A DNA stretch of 64,000 bases from Toxonevra muliebris (GCA_963691655.1 CAVNUY010000013.1:124001-188000), one strand, 5' to 3'; counted from the first letter of the stretch, positions 11,631-23,639 are shown. Notes: generated by a model from the sequence alone, not told the origin. Numbers and translations: made by a program.

Positions 11631-12205
11631 AACAACACCTATGTATAATTTAAAAGTACAAAAACTACAAAACAAAAAATAATAAATTTTTGATAATATA
11701 CGTAAAGGCAGTACGCACTCATACATATATATGCGTCAACCATATTAATTCGCTTACATCACCTGATGCTAACATGCAATCAGCATCAACCAAATTGCAA
11801 CAAAAATATGAAAATTACACAACAGCGCATAGCAACAAGAACAAATGGAGACAGCATTATATGGAAACAGCAGCGCATAGAAACACCGCAAAAATTAAAT
11901 GCAACAACAACAGTCGGTAACACAGAACCAGCACAGTTATTTTTAGTACTATTTTTAAATAAACTTTTTTAATGTACATATACATATAAATATATATTTT
12001 TTATAATAAGATGTATATGCATATGTAAATATATTTTTGAATTTGTATTATATTGAATTATATTTTCAGGTATATTATTTGAAATACATTAACGCACATA
12101 CCCGAAAAAAAAAATAATAATATATATAAACATATATATACCACTTCTTTTCGTTGTTATTTCGTTAAAACAAAATTCAGTTGATAGTTTTTATAATTAA
12201 AACTC

Positions 12206-13597
12206 ATGAATACAAATGTACAAACAAATACAAAATTTAACGAAGCAATATTTAAAGAATTTAGAAATGCACTAAGCGCATACTTCAAAGTCGTCCGCTT
12301 TCAACTAACAAGGCTAAAGTAAATGAATACATTACATCACTTACTAACACATATAAAAACATACTAACATATGCAAGAGGACAAATTTCAAACGACGCGA
12401 CCAGAAAGAAAATTTTGTATTGTAGAGAACTTTTGAATAAATGTTTTAAAAAATTAAATTGTAAAATTATAGTAAACGATATTGACTCTTTGTTATTAAT
12501 ACAAACGGATGTTTTTACTGATTCAGAATCAGACGAAGGATTTAGCGATGCTAAATCAAGTCAATCATTTCCTTTGGTATTAAAGCGAAGCAATTCGTTA
12601 CCGTCTTTACTATCTTCAATTGTTCATTCAAATTTTGATAATCAAGCAATCAGCTCACCAAACATTGCTTTAAATTACAAAGATATTGAAATAATTAATA
12701 CAAAAATGGCTACCATCGAGGAAAAAAAAGTTTCCTTAGTATGTGCGCAGCAATTATTCGCGAAAACTATAATGGTGATCCGCTCACGTTAGAATCATTT
12801 ATAGACAAAATTAATTTAATATCTGAACTGACTGACGCAAATTTGACACCCACTTTTGTAGCATTTATCAAATCGAAATTGGAAGGTAAGGCTCGAGAAG
12901 CTTTGCCAACTACTGTAGATTCTATTAATGATATAGTAGCAGGATTGCGTATGAGAATTAAACCCGACAATTCTAAAGTAGTGGCTGGAAAAATTGCTCC
13001 ACTACAAGTCCGAAACGAGAATTTTTCAGATTTTGCGAAACAAATAGAACAGCTTTCAGACGCTCTGGAACGATCGTTAATTGTTGAAGGAATAACCCAA
13101 GCTAAGGCGCATGAAACGGCAATTGAACAGACTGTGAACACTTGTAGATTAAATACCAAGTCTGATCTCGTTAAATCTATCCTAGCTTCGAGTACATTTA
13201 CAAATTCAAAAGAAGTCGTGGCAAAACTTATTGTCGAACAGACTAATGAGCACAAAGAGAGACAGGTTTTAGCTTTTCGCACTCGTACTAATGGTAATTA
13301 TCGTGGTAACAATTTTCATGGTAACAATTTTCGTGGCAACAATATTCGTGGTACTAACTATCGTGATACTAATTATCGAGCTAATTCGAATTTTTACAAT
13401 AACTGTCAAGGTAATAGAAACAGCAACAATGGCAATAGAGGGTTCGGTTTCGGTAACAATAATAGCCAGCAATACAATAACAATAGAAATAAACCACCCC
13501 AGTATAATCAGGTCGTTCGAGGAGTGCAAATATTCGCGCTTTAAACGCGAATGCCCCTCAGCAACGATCGCTGGGGGAGGAAAATCAAGACAACTAA
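12206..13597 (+). pseudogene. gag of the mdg1/412-like element, frameshifted
   Basis: The structural protein of the element. The likely start is the ATG at 12206. The frame then changes near 12300, 12730 and 13530, giving open stretches 12300-12740, 12741-13528 and a short last part ending at the stop 13595-13597. The middle part has the capsid-like alpha-helical region. Residues of about 13275-13500 form an N/G/R/Y-rich tail (repeated NFRGNN/NYRDTN units) typical of mdg1-group Gag, which lacks a classical zinc knuckle. Not functional as it stands. Confidence 0.75.
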
Positions 13598-13614
13598 ATT
13601 TAACAATCGCAAAT

Positions 13615-16600
13615 AAGTCTGTCTACAGTTTAAATCTATCATATTCAGATTTTATTGAATTGAACTGTACAGATTCAAAAAACTTGTGTACCAATTTTAA
13701 CCTTGGGTTCAATCGATACAAATTTAATTGTTTCAAATTATTATATTCCAACCATTCTACATGTTGTTGATGATGACTTTAACATACCATCTGACGGTAT
13801 ACTGGGTAAAGATTTTCTCAAATCAAATAAATGCAATATTAGTTATGAAACTAATACGATATCAATTTTTTTCAAAAACGATGAACTTGAACTTCCGATA
13901 ATTCATGGAACTAAGTCCGAAGAATGTATAATTCCACCAAGGTGTGAGGTTTTCAGATTTTTCAATTTGGTCAAATCTTCAGAACCACTGTTTGTAGATT
14001 CACAAGAGGTTTGCGAGGGAGTATTTACAGTTAGGTGTATAGTCAATCCGTACAACCCGGTCTTGCGTGTAATAAACACGACAAATGAATTTAAATGCGT
14101 TAACATTTGTAAGATTAAAACAGAGAAATTACATGACTACCATGTTTATACCATTAACAAGATTAGTACAAGTTCACCTAAACGTTTGTGTGAATTAAAA
14201 ACAATACTACAAAAGCAAATGCCAAGTCATTTATCCCACAAATTAATGCCATTGTGTAAAGAGTATTCGGATATTTTTGCGTTAAACGATGACCAAATGT
14301 CTATTAACAATTTTTATGTGCAAAAACTTCGTTTGACTGACAGTTCACCAGTCTACATTAAAAATTATCGATTACCATACTCACAAAGAGATGAGATCAA
14401 CAAACAAGTTGACAATTTATTGAAAAACAATTTAATTGAACCAAGTTATTCAAATTTCAATAGTCCCTTAATATTGGTACCAAAAAAGAGTTCAGATGGA
14501 CAAAAAGCGTACAGAATGTGTGTAGATTTTCGAGCTGTTAACAAAAAATTAATTGCAGACAAATTCCTACTTCCCCGTGTAGATGATATTTTAGATAATC
14601 TCGGAAGAGCTAGATTCTTTTCAACTATTGATTTATTCTCTGGGTTTCAGCAGATACCGTTGCATACAGATTCACGTGACATTACTTCGTTTAGTACAGA
14701 TCATGGAGCTTTTCGTTGGAAAGTATTGCCATTTGGATTAAACGTCGCTCCAAACTCATTTTCACGAATGATGTCTATCGCATTCGCAGGTCTTTCGCCT
14801 AATCAAGCATTTTTATACATTGACGATGTTATCATTGGTTGCAGTGAGAAGCATCATTTAAAAAATTTATTATGTGTTTTTGACATTTGTAGGAAATTTA
14901 ATTTTAAACTTAACCCAAAGAAATGTAATTTTTTTCGTCCAGAGGTAACATTTCTAGGACATAAATGTACTTCCAATGGTCTTTTGTCTGATGATACTAA
15001 AATACATGCGATAAATAAGTATACAACGCCAAATAACAAAGACGCGGTAAAACGTTTTGTATTATTATCGCAGATTCATTCCTAATTTTACATCTTTAGC
15101 TGCACCTTTGAATCGTCTAGGTAAAAAAAATGTTCAATTCATTTGGGATCAAGATTGCCAACAAGCTTTTGACAGTCTAAAACTTGCATTGGTTTCACCA
15201 CAACTGTTACAGTATCCAGATTTTAATAAAAAATTTATTTGAACAGTTGATGCTTCTAAAATTGGAATTGGTGCTGTGTTAAGTCAAGATACTAATGGTA
15301 ATGACTTACCCATATGCTTTGCATCTAAGGCATTTAATAATGCAGAACAGAAAAAACCAGTGATCGAATTAGAACTTCTAGCTATTCATTTCGCAATTAA
15401 ACAATTTAGCCCATACATTTATGGTACTGATTTCATAGTGAAATCAGACCACCGTCCTTTAGTTTATCTGTTTAATATGAAAGACCCTTCTTCAAAATTA
15501 ACACGAATAAGACTTGAACTTTCAGAATATCAATTTGAAATTGAATATATTAAAGGCAAAAATAATGTTGCCGCTGACGCACTTTCACGCATTTCTATCG
15601 AAGAATTAAAAAATCCAAGTAACATTTTTGCAGCGACAACTCGAGCAATGTCAAAGCAATTACTTGAGAGCAAAAAGCATGAAACAATAGCGCAGCAAAA
15701 AATCAGCGAAAACGTTAGATTTCCAATTTATGACAAATTTTCACATGACTTCAATAAAAACGTTGCAAAAATCAGATCTGATATAACAATAAATAATGAG
15801 AACAAAATTTCTAATCTACATATTAAAGTGTACAACAAATTCAAAAAAATACTATCTTTGAACTTTGTGAATGTTAACGAAACACTAAGTTTAAACGACT
15901 TGCTTTTGAGGCTTCAATCAACAGCCAAAAAAAATGATATATTTTTTCAATATTACACTATACAAACACTAAAAAACCATGGTATTAATACACTAACTAC
16001 TTTAGAAATTATATTAACAGAATCAATAGAGACAGTTTTAGATGAAGATAAAAAACAAAAACTACTGACTATTTATCACAATGATCCAATATTAGGAGGG
16101 CACTGTGGTATTAAAAAATTATAGCCAAATTAAGAACAAAATATTATTGGAAATTCATGACAAAAGATATTGCAAAATTTGTTAGGCAATGTGATAAATG
16201 CACAGTAAACAAAGTTAGACCTAGAAATAAAGAACCATTAGTCTTAACCCCTACACCTGTAAAACCATTCGATATTGTCGTAATAGATACTATAGGTCCA
16301 TTACCAGAAACGAGTTCAGGTAAAAAATATGCATTAACCCTAATGTGTGATTTTACAAAGTATTTAGTTTCCATTTCGATTCCCGACAAAAGAGCAAGTA
16401 CAATTGCTAAAGCAATTCTAGAAGATTTTATACTAGTTTACGGTACAATGAATTACATTAAATCCGAATTAGGTACAGAATTTAAAAATGGGACATTATC
16501 TGAATTAAGTAAACTGCTAAACATTAAACACAATTTCTCTACAGCTCATCATCACGAGACAGTTGCAACAGTGGAGCGTAGTCACAGAGTCTTCAATGAA

Positions 16601-17062
16601 TACTTACGCGCATATATTGACGAAACTTTATCCGACTGGGATATTTATTTGAAATATTTTACATTTTTTCACAATAGAACAACAAATACAGTATTTGATA
16701 ACAAATTTACTCCTTACGAACTTATTTTCGGCAAAAATGCAATACTGCCACAACAGGTAAAAAAACAAGAAATAGATCCTTTATACAATACAGATAATTA
16801 TGCGAAAGAGGCAAAATACCGTCTACAAAACACTCATTGGCACTCGCACTCATTGGCAAACAATTTAATCAACAAACACAAAATACGAATTAAAAACTTA
16901 TTCGACAAATATGCCAAACCATTAACTTTAAATAATAACGATACAGTACTGATTCAAAAACCACCATACGACAAACACAAAAGCATTTACGAAGGCCCAT
17001 ACGTTGTTAAAAGCATCGATGGAGTCAATGTAACATTGTTTAATGAAATAACCAAAAAATAA
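13615..17062 (+). pseudogene. pol (protease, RT, RNase H, integrase) of the mdg1/412-like element
   Basis: Polyprotein broken by frameshifts near 15060 and 16120 and a stop at 15241. Protease: the C-terminal half with DGILGKDFL is at 13794-13820, but the expected D-[ST]-G active site upstream is not visible, so that part is lost or frameshifted. RT: VDFRAVNKK at about 14523, FSTIDLFSGFQQIPL and the catalytic box YIDD at 14816-14828. RNase H: 15246-15620, with the TVDAS and KSDHRPL motifs. Integrase: HHCC-like zinc region near 16080-16205 and catalytic core 16157-16700. The first Asp is in VIDTIGP and the Glu in TVERSHR, but the second catalytic Asp reads Glu in SELGTEF (about 16462). Inactive. 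Confidence 0.9.
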
Positions 17063-17495
17063 AAAATAGTACATAAAAATAGAATAAGAAAAATATAGTG
17101 CATGACATTTATATCACTTTATACATATAAACAAACAAAAAACTAATAATAATATAAATTTGTTTAAATGCCATAGTATAAAATATGCATTATAAACTAA
17201 TACGTTAGTAAATAAAATTTAATTAATCTATTAGACTAGACTAATAATGAAATCAAATATATTAATACACTATTATAATTATTGAAATTTCTTGAAACTC
17301 TAAACATTTACATTGTAGTCAGTTTAAATAAAATAAAAACAAATTGATCTGAGTAAACGAATTTTTAAAAAAGCCGGAGGTAACCTATAACTAAACCTGA
17401 GGATAAATTCGTTCACTCAAAATAATTTAACAGCACTCTATCAAGGAGGGCAGGAGCGGTCAAGCCCGATCAACTTGTCTGCTTTTTCTTTCTTT

Positions 17496-17505
17496 GAAAG
17501 GGAGG
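17496..17505 (+). other. Polypurine tract
   Basis: GAAAGGGAGG immediately before the 3' LTR, the usual plus-strand primer of LTR elements. The stretch 17063-17495 between integrase and this site is AT-rich without an open frame of note. Confidence 0.8.
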
Positions 17506-17694
17506 TATAATGCAGCTCATAATGCACGCGTATTATTACTTAATTATGCATCCATGTATTTATATTAATATTATTACTACTAAATTACAACCCTGTAATG
17601 ATAGTGACGAACGATTCAAATAAAATGTAAAGTATCAGTTCTTGATCGACACTCAAAACTCAAAGATGTCTTTTTCTTTGTTACAGGCATTATA
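17506..17694 (+). repeat. 3' LTR
   Basis: 189 bp, matching 10503-10701 with a short deletion. It ends GGCATTATA and is followed by the target duplication CTGA. Confidence 0.9.
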
Positions 17695-17698
17695 CTGA

Positions 17699-18470
17699 GC
17701 ACTACTGGATTCATAGTTTTTCTGGGTCAGTAACTGTTTTTGATTTAAGGTTTCGTCCTGAATCAGTTTGAAAAGTTTAAAAATTGTTATGTGTCTGACT
17801 TAGAGAGGTACAGCTGGATGTGGCAGAGGTGGCACGGTGGTCGGCTCGGCTGCTCGTCGGATGGGGTGGTTCTTGCCACTCAAACTGTCCACCAGACACT
17901 CACAAAAAGATTAATCCGTCGTGCCAATAAAAATCTTCTTTAAGGTTGAAATTTAAAAATAATAGAGGGAGAAATTAAGGAAAGAACTGATGAGAACTAA
18001 CAACAAATACGTCCACATTTATTCTATGCTAATCTAACCGCCCACATTCATCCTCACATTCACCATTCACTTGCACTCAACCCGATTCACCTATATATCA
18101 CACTCAGTCGCTCTTCACACGTACATTCACATTACCTATCACCCGCAGTTAGTTCAGCACCTACTCATACTAATAGCACTCAAAACAAACAAATACCTAT
18201 CGGTCCGACAAAATGTCCGTCAGCAGGAGCTGTCCCTCCCCACCTGCAGCTAAATCTATTGTATTATTCCCAATTTTTGCTGGTAATAAAAAAAAAAAAA
18301 AAAAATGAAGTTTAAATATTTTGTCTACCTACTTATACAATTTTTAGTTATATATTATATATTATTTAACTATAATATTATTATATTATAATATTAAAAT
18401 TCAAAACAAATATAATAATAATAAAAAAATAAAAAAAATAATTAAAAGAAAGTAAAGATTTAAAATTCCA
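17699..18470. other. Intergenic stretch without recognised gene
   Basis: Mixed-composition DNA. About 17800-17900 is relatively GC-rich (GGATGGGGTGGTTCTTGCC). 18010-18250 holds CA-rich, pyrimidine-rich sequence (many CAC, CATTCAC units). An A-run is at 18288-18305. No convincing coding frame. Confidence 0.5.
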
Positions 18471-18475
18471 TATGC

Positions 18476-18548
18476 ACCAGTGGGGATTTGAGCTCGAGGT
18501 AGCTGGGACTCCAGTCTAGCACTCTATCACTAGGCCACCGACGGTGTT
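18476..18548 (-). repeat. tRNA-like relic (SINE head or pseudo-tRNA)
   Basis: Read on the - strand, GGCCTAGTGATAGAGTGC resembles the D arm and A box, and GAGCTCAAATCCCCA resembles the T arm and a weakened B box, about 70 nt in all. The acceptor stem pairs only in part and the T loop deviates from TTCGA, so it is not a working tRNA gene. No tail matching the other SINEs here was seen. Confidence 0.5.
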
Positions 18549-18747
18549 TCAAAAAAAAAAATCAAATATTTATAACAAAAATTTTTCCTTTTTTTTTGTG
18601 CACATATAAATAATATACATGTATATATATATATATATATGTGGTTGAGCGTTTTCTTTATTTTTTTCTAAGTCTATGTTTGTTCTCTTTTCTGATTTTG
18701 CAAACACAAATTCATACATATACATAATTGTAACTTATGACACTTAC

Positions 18748-18806
18748 CGCATCCGTCGCTCTCTTTTGATGTTGGCGCCAGCATGCAGCAGATCGATGAC
18801 GAATAC
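18748..18806 (-). other. Candidate 59-bp internal exon with ankyrin-like sequence
   Basis: On the - strand a GC-rich 59-bp block is bounded by an acceptor (TTCCATTCAGTTCCACAG upstream) and a strong donor (GATGCG followed by GTAAGTG). It reads without stop as VFVIDLLHAGANIKRERRMR (19 codons plus two bases). VIDLLHAGANI fits the second helix and turn of an ankyrin repeat (consensus VVKLLLEAGADV). Surrounding DNA is AT-rich and repeat-like, so the block stands out. No neighbouring exon was found. It could be an exon of a host gene running leftward, a dead exon carried by a repeat, or chance. Confidence 0.35.
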
Positions 18807-18849
18807 CTGTGGAACTGAATGGAATTGAACCAACAGAAATATAAGGGGA

Positions 18850-20090
18850 AACAGAAAAAAGAGCATAAACCTAACCACTCTCACTCAATTAGTTTTTTTT
18901 TTTCGTACGTATATGTATATGTGTGACTTGATTTTTTGTTTTTTGTCTTTCTTTCGCTTACTTTATCGTATATATGTAATTTACGTATATATATTTTTTT
19001 TTGTAATACTTTTTGTTTCGCTCTTTGCGTGTATGTATGTACATATGTAGGTAATTAGCTAGGTAATTATAATGTTTTTTTTTGTTCGGTGCGCTATTCG
19101 TATGCCCACATATATGTTTCTTTTGGTTGGCTCTCTTCGGAGTCTTTTTTTTCTGTCTTTGCACTACACTTTGGCACTAATCTCCTTCTTTCAAGTCGTT
19201 AACCTAATCAGCTGTTGGAATCTCAGCTCAATTGCGCCTACCCAGCCAAACAGCTTGAGGCCCTATAATTTTCCTCTCTAGGACCTCAAGCTTTTTATAT
19301 TAATTTTTTTTTTCTCCTACTCCTAGCCCTTGAGAACTTTCCTAGATTTTCTATTATACATATATATATGTATATATAAAGTTAGATTGCCGTTGTCAAT
19401 TGTGGTCTCAATTCTTCAACTTCTTGTTGCTAGGTGTATCTTCCTAGTCATCCTACATAGGTACCTTTCATACATAGAGACCGTTTAGTTATACTGTTTG
19501 CTGAATCCTTATTATGCTGAGTAACACGACAGTCAATCAGACTGTCGGATCTCTCCACATTCATTCTACTACCTAAGCACTGACCCCAAGTAGCCCATGC
19601 GCATATGCAAGGTATTATATCGTTAGGGATTTTTGTGTATGCATTATTGGTCCTGGTTGGTACCACTACTACTTAACTTTTATTTTATTTTTTTTTTGTG
19701 GAGCAGACTGTCGTTACAAAATTAATAAAAATAGAAAAAATTATCGGATCCTTGTAAAATAAGACTTGCTTGAACCCCATTTTTTTTACTAAAACGTTTC
19801 GTGATGGGAAATTTTCTGGTTATGTTTTCTTATTATTTGGTCAAATATGTTAGTTGTATTTCCACAATAGTTGTACAACAGAGCTCACATTTTACAAAAT
19901 TTGTGCTTTCAGCTCTATCAAAAAATTTGGACTTCTGTTTATTCATTTTTTATAAAAATAATTTCGCGAATTTACGGAAACATTATTTTAAAACGCACAG
20001 AAAAGAAAAAAAATTGTTTAAGAGTAACCATTGCGTGATAAAATGGTTGGTTTCTTATTTATATAAAGTACCAAAAATCTCATCTCTGTG
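18850..20090. other. AT-rich intergenic stretch
   Basis: Simple-repeat-like T/TA tracts (for example near 18620-18640 and 19355-19375) and a more complex block at 19190-19680. That block contains an inverted pair, CAGCTTGAGGCC near 19249 and GGACCTCAAGCTT near 19280. Short open frames occur (19448-19666 on the - strand) but show no domain I recognise. Confidence 0.5.
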
Positions 20091-20093
20091 CCA

Positions 20094-20172
20094 ATCGATA
20101 GTTTGAACGATTGTTCTTACGAACTATCGATAAACTAATAGTGCCAAAGCAATCGATAGACTATAGATGTTT
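20094..20172. promoter_or_regulatory. ATCGAT-rich block, inverted relative of 2735-2806
   Basis: It contains AATCGATAG, the perfect DRE-like TATCGATA and a second AATCGATAG within about 65 bp. It ends in ATGTTTAGCCAACA, the reverse complement of the left edge of the block at 2735. Its recurrence points to a piece of a mobile element carrying DRE-like sites. Confidence 0.4.
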
Positions 20173-20424
20173 AGCCAACACTAACAAAGAGAGAGTCTTT
20201 ACTCACTCTCACACTGAATACGATATGCTAGGTGTATTGTACCGACCACGCCAAGTATTCAGGGTGGCAATGAGTTATTTCACAAAACAGTATCATTACA
20301 TAAAAAATAGTATTAAACAAACGAGTATATTTTGAAAAAAAGCAACTCTGCAACGCACAATGGTCTGAAATCCTGAAAAGCCGAAAAAATCGTTCTTTTG
20401 TAATGAGTATTTATGCTAGGGGGT

Positions 20425-20765
20425 TAGGAGGCCGGTGATTACGAATCCGATCTCAGTTTAAAAAAAAAACAAAATGGCGGGTCCTAAATGGGGAACCACC
20501 TGCAAAAAAGTTATCGAATTTTGACGAAACCAGACATTTGGGGGTTTTCGGAGTCGTTAATTACGAATTCGATCTCAGTTTTTTAAAAAACAAAATGGCG
20601 GATCCAAAATAGTGGACCATTTCCAAAATAAAAAATAAAATAAATAAAAAATATCGAATTTTGACGAAACCAGATATTTAGAGTTTTTTGGGATCTCTGA
20701 TTACGAATCCGTTCTCAATTTGTCAAAAAATAAAATGGCGTATTCAATGTAGTAGATTTTTGATA
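20425..20765. repeat. Tandem repeat of about 130-150 bp, roughly 2.5 copies
   Basis: The unit contains GATTACGAATCCGATCTCAG, AAACAAAATGGCGGATCC and TCGAATTTTGACGAAACCAG. Copies start at about 20436, 20560 and 20696, the last one partial. Divergence between copies is substantial. No coding sense. Confidence 0.8.
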
Positions 20766-21945
20766 TACATGTTGATGTTGTCCCTAGTGTCAATACGAAA
20801 GGAGATAATAGAGGAGGATGGCTAATACAGCTAATATAAGCTCAAGGAAATATTAACGGTTATGGGACGCAAAAATCTTTAACCTTTCCCTCCCCCCATC
20901 CATACGAATATTACACAAAAAATTTCTATTATACAAATACTTTTTTTATGTTACTATTGCTGGGACATAGAAAATAGCGAATCTGTGCATTGCATTGCAT
21001 TCCGGCAACTTTCGGCAATTGATATTTTTATATGTTTTTCAAAAATAAATAATTTAAAACTAAAAACTAGGCAGGATCCTTTGAGAATTTTTTTAAAACT
21101 CTTTTTTCTCAGCCTTGAAAATAGCTTACATGATAAAAACATCGGTGAATTCATTGCTTATTTATTGTTTTGATTATAGTTAAATAATATTTTTATTTAG
21201 ATTTATGAAAAGTACTTACTCAAAAAAGTTTATTGGGTATTTTCTGCTCTTTTTAGAAAAAGTCACTTCTTTTACCCATTAAAATGATTTATAGAGGGTT
21301 AATATGTTGTAGAAATATGTTGCCCATAATATTCTGCTATAGGTCACCGGACAACAAAAATCTGTAAAAAAAATAATCACCAAACTAAAAATGTTTGAAA
21401 TTTTCACCTCAGATACTCAGTGAACAAATGTGTCTTTAAAAGTATTTTATTAACTAAAAATAGTAAAATTAACATTATAACTAATCAATCAAACGAAGCA
21501 CTCATAAAACCAAAACTCGAGCTAACTTTACAAAACCCTCTAGGGATTTTGTTACTGTATATGCATACTTTCAACCTATGCAAACGGATCTCTGTCCGGA
21601 TTCCATGACCTTGAATTTGTTACACAGTATTATATAAGCGAAACTTCGAGAACATCTTCTAAAAGCATTCCAATTGAAATGGTAATATATTTAATAATAT
21701 CCAACCCGTGCACTAATATTTTGGGTAATTTGCAAGCATGTATACCAAGAATAGTTTTCCATTAACTAAACTCTACTTTAATGCAGGGATGACCCGTCAG
21801 AAACTTACATAGCTCAGTGAGAGCTATTACCTAAATTAGTATTTTAAGAACTGTAATTTACAGATAAATCTGTCAATATGGCACCGCTGCATATGGCATA
21901 AAAATACCAAAAGGGTTAATCTCGGCATGTTGTGTCGCAGAAGAC
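20766..21945. other. Intergenic stretch, nothing recognised
   Basis: AT-rich unique-looking DNA. Short frames at 20985-21173 and 21420-21608 have no recognisable motif. Confidence 0.5.
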
Positions 21946-21948
21946 AAT

Positions 21949-22297
21949 GGGTGCGTTTTGCGGGTGAAAAATTTGAAAAGCAGATTTCGAAGTGATTAAT
22001 CAAAAATCAGTGTTACGCCTTAGAAACGACATGATGCATTAGTTGTAAAATTTTTGAAAATCATTAAATTCTAGTTTGTGAAATGTTTTAATTTCCTTCT
22101 AAAAATATAATTATGGATGAATTCGAACTTACGTCGAGTTTGTCAACTGTCAAAGTTGGTCATGCTGACCTGAAAAATCAGAAAAATAATATGATTACAA
22201 AAATGGCGTCCGCTTTGCCAATCAGAAACACTCAGCGACTCGTTTCTAACACAATCTAAAATCAGCTTTTCTGATTTTGCTCCCGCGAAACACACCC
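21949..22297. mobile_element. 349-bp MITE with GGGTGYGTTT ends
   Basis: Left end GGGTGCGTTTTGCGGGTG; right end on the opposite strand GGGTGTGTTTCGCGGGAGC. The similarity continues through GAAAAGCAGATTT and GAAAAGCTGATTT. It is flanked by AAT (21946-21948 and 22298-22300), a 3-bp duplication as in Harbinger-type elements. No coding frame. Confidence 0.75.
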
Positions 22298-22300
22298 AAT

Positions 22301-22990
22301 ATACTTTCTACTTTGTAGGTTAAAAAATCGTCAAACAATTATGTACAACCAGTGGTACCAGACGTTCTGGATAAAACATAGCCAATGAGCGCCGCTGAAA
22401 ACGGATACTAGCGTCTTATTTAAATTGAATAAATTTTTAAATATTGGGAAATTCTTTATAAAAATGGTAATTTTTCTCAAAACCGAAAAAAACGGTTTAA
22501 GTTTCGAAAAATGAGACGGTTTTAAACGGTTACAGTTTTGGTTCCATTCCTTGCTTTAAAATGTTGGGCTAAATTATATAATTAAAAAACTTCCAGAAAT
22601 GCTTTTTGAGGAAGACGTATTGCTGGAAGGAGTTCCACTCAGGGTAAACTCCTGCGATTGAATCCTAATTGGAACTCATGCTAATTGTGGTAGCCACCCT
22701 GTCTGGAAACTAATTTGAATATTATTAAAAAACTTTTTAATTAAAGTTAAATGGATTGTAAAGAACCGTTTCCCGGTCTTAGGCTGGGGTAGTCTCAGCG
22801 GGTTCCAGAGGTTCTTCGCGTTACAAAATTTATAATTTGCAGGGGACCACCCACTTTCATTAAATACACAGTTTTTAATTGAACAGTAATTCAGGTTTAA
22901 TTTTACTAAAAATTACACTTTACAATGACACTTGAATAACTCAGTTTACTAGTATTGCCGCTTGCTGATTATACTCCTGTAGCGCTGTTG
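22301..22990. other. Stretch upstream of the minisatellite
   Basis: It contains a more GC-rich block near 22770-22860 (CTTAGGCTGGGGTAGTCTCA). No open frame or repeat match within the window was seen. It may belong to the same unit as the minisatellite that follows. Confidence 0.4.
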
Positions 22991-22997
22991 TACATAG

Positions 22998-23625
22998 ACC
23001 GGCATATAACGGGCGAATGCGATGGATTGCGCTGGCGTAGTGCTGCTTTGCGTGGGCTGGCGTGTAACTGACGAATGCGATGGATCACGCTGGCGTAGCG
23101 CTGCTGTGGCCAGACTGGCGTATAACGGACAAATGTGATGGATCGCGCTGGCGTAGCTCTGGTGTGGCTAGACTAGCGTGTAACTGACGAATACGATGGA
23201 TCACGCTGGCGTATCGCCGCTGTGGCTAGACTGGCGTATAACGGGTGAATACGATGGATCGCGCTGGCGTGGCGCTGCTGTGGCTAGACTTGCGTATAAC
23301 GGGCGAATGCAATTGGCCGCGCTGGCGTGGCGCTACTGTGCGTGGGATGGAGTGTAACTAATGAATGCGACGGCTCGCGCTGCTATGGCTAAACTGGCGT
23401 ATAACGGGCGAATGCAATGGATCGCGCTGGCGTAGCGCTGCTGTGGCTAGACTGGCGTATAACGGATGAATGCGATGGATCGCGCTGGCGTAGCGCAGCT
23501 GTGGCTAGACTGGCGTATAACAGGCGAATACGATGGATCGCGCTGACGTAGCGCTGCTATGGCTAGACTAGCGTATACCAGTCGAATGCGATGAATCACG
23601 CTGGTGCAGCGCTATGGTAATATTG
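22998..23625. repeat. 58-bp GC-rich minisatellite, about 11 copies
   Basis: The unit includes GGCTAGACTGGCGTATAACG, GGCGAATGCGATGGATCGCG and CTGGCGTAGCGCTGCTGT. Copies differ from one another by a few to about 15 percent, and one near 23330-23390 is shortened or chimeric. GC content is far above the flanks. No spacer/repeat organisation of a CRISPR type: units are contiguous. Its abrupt GC content suggests it came with a mobile element, but no element ends were found. Confidence 0.9.
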
Positions 23626-23639
23626 TAACTATGGTAATA

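Larger units (their letters stand above)
10503..17694 (+). mobile_element. LTR retrotransposon, Ty3/gypsy superfamily, mdg1/412-like
   Basis: A complete 7.2-kb provirus-like element. Features: 5' LTR 10503-10701, primer-binding site at 10702, long 5' leader, gag 12206-13597, pol 13615-17062, polypurine tract 17496-17505 and 3' LTR 17506-17694. It is flanked by the 4-bp target duplication CTGA (10499-10502, 17695-17698). Domain order protease-RT-RNase H-integrase places it in Ty3/gypsy; the gag and primer type suggest the mdg1/412 group. No envelope-like frame lies between integrase and the 3' LTR. Several frameshifts and a stop make it inactive. Confidence 0.9.

Noticed and set aside
12767..13529. 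Antisense open frames over gag (12767-13282, 13269-13529)
   Set aside because: They mirror the repetitive gag tail and have no protein-like motif; they are shadows of gag.
17063..17495. Envelope gene of an errantivirus-type element
   Set aside because: Only about 430 bp of AT-rich DNA between integrase and polypurine tract, with no frame.
22998..23625. CRISPR-like array
   Set aside because: Units are contiguous without spacers, in a eukaryotic context; it is a minisatellite.
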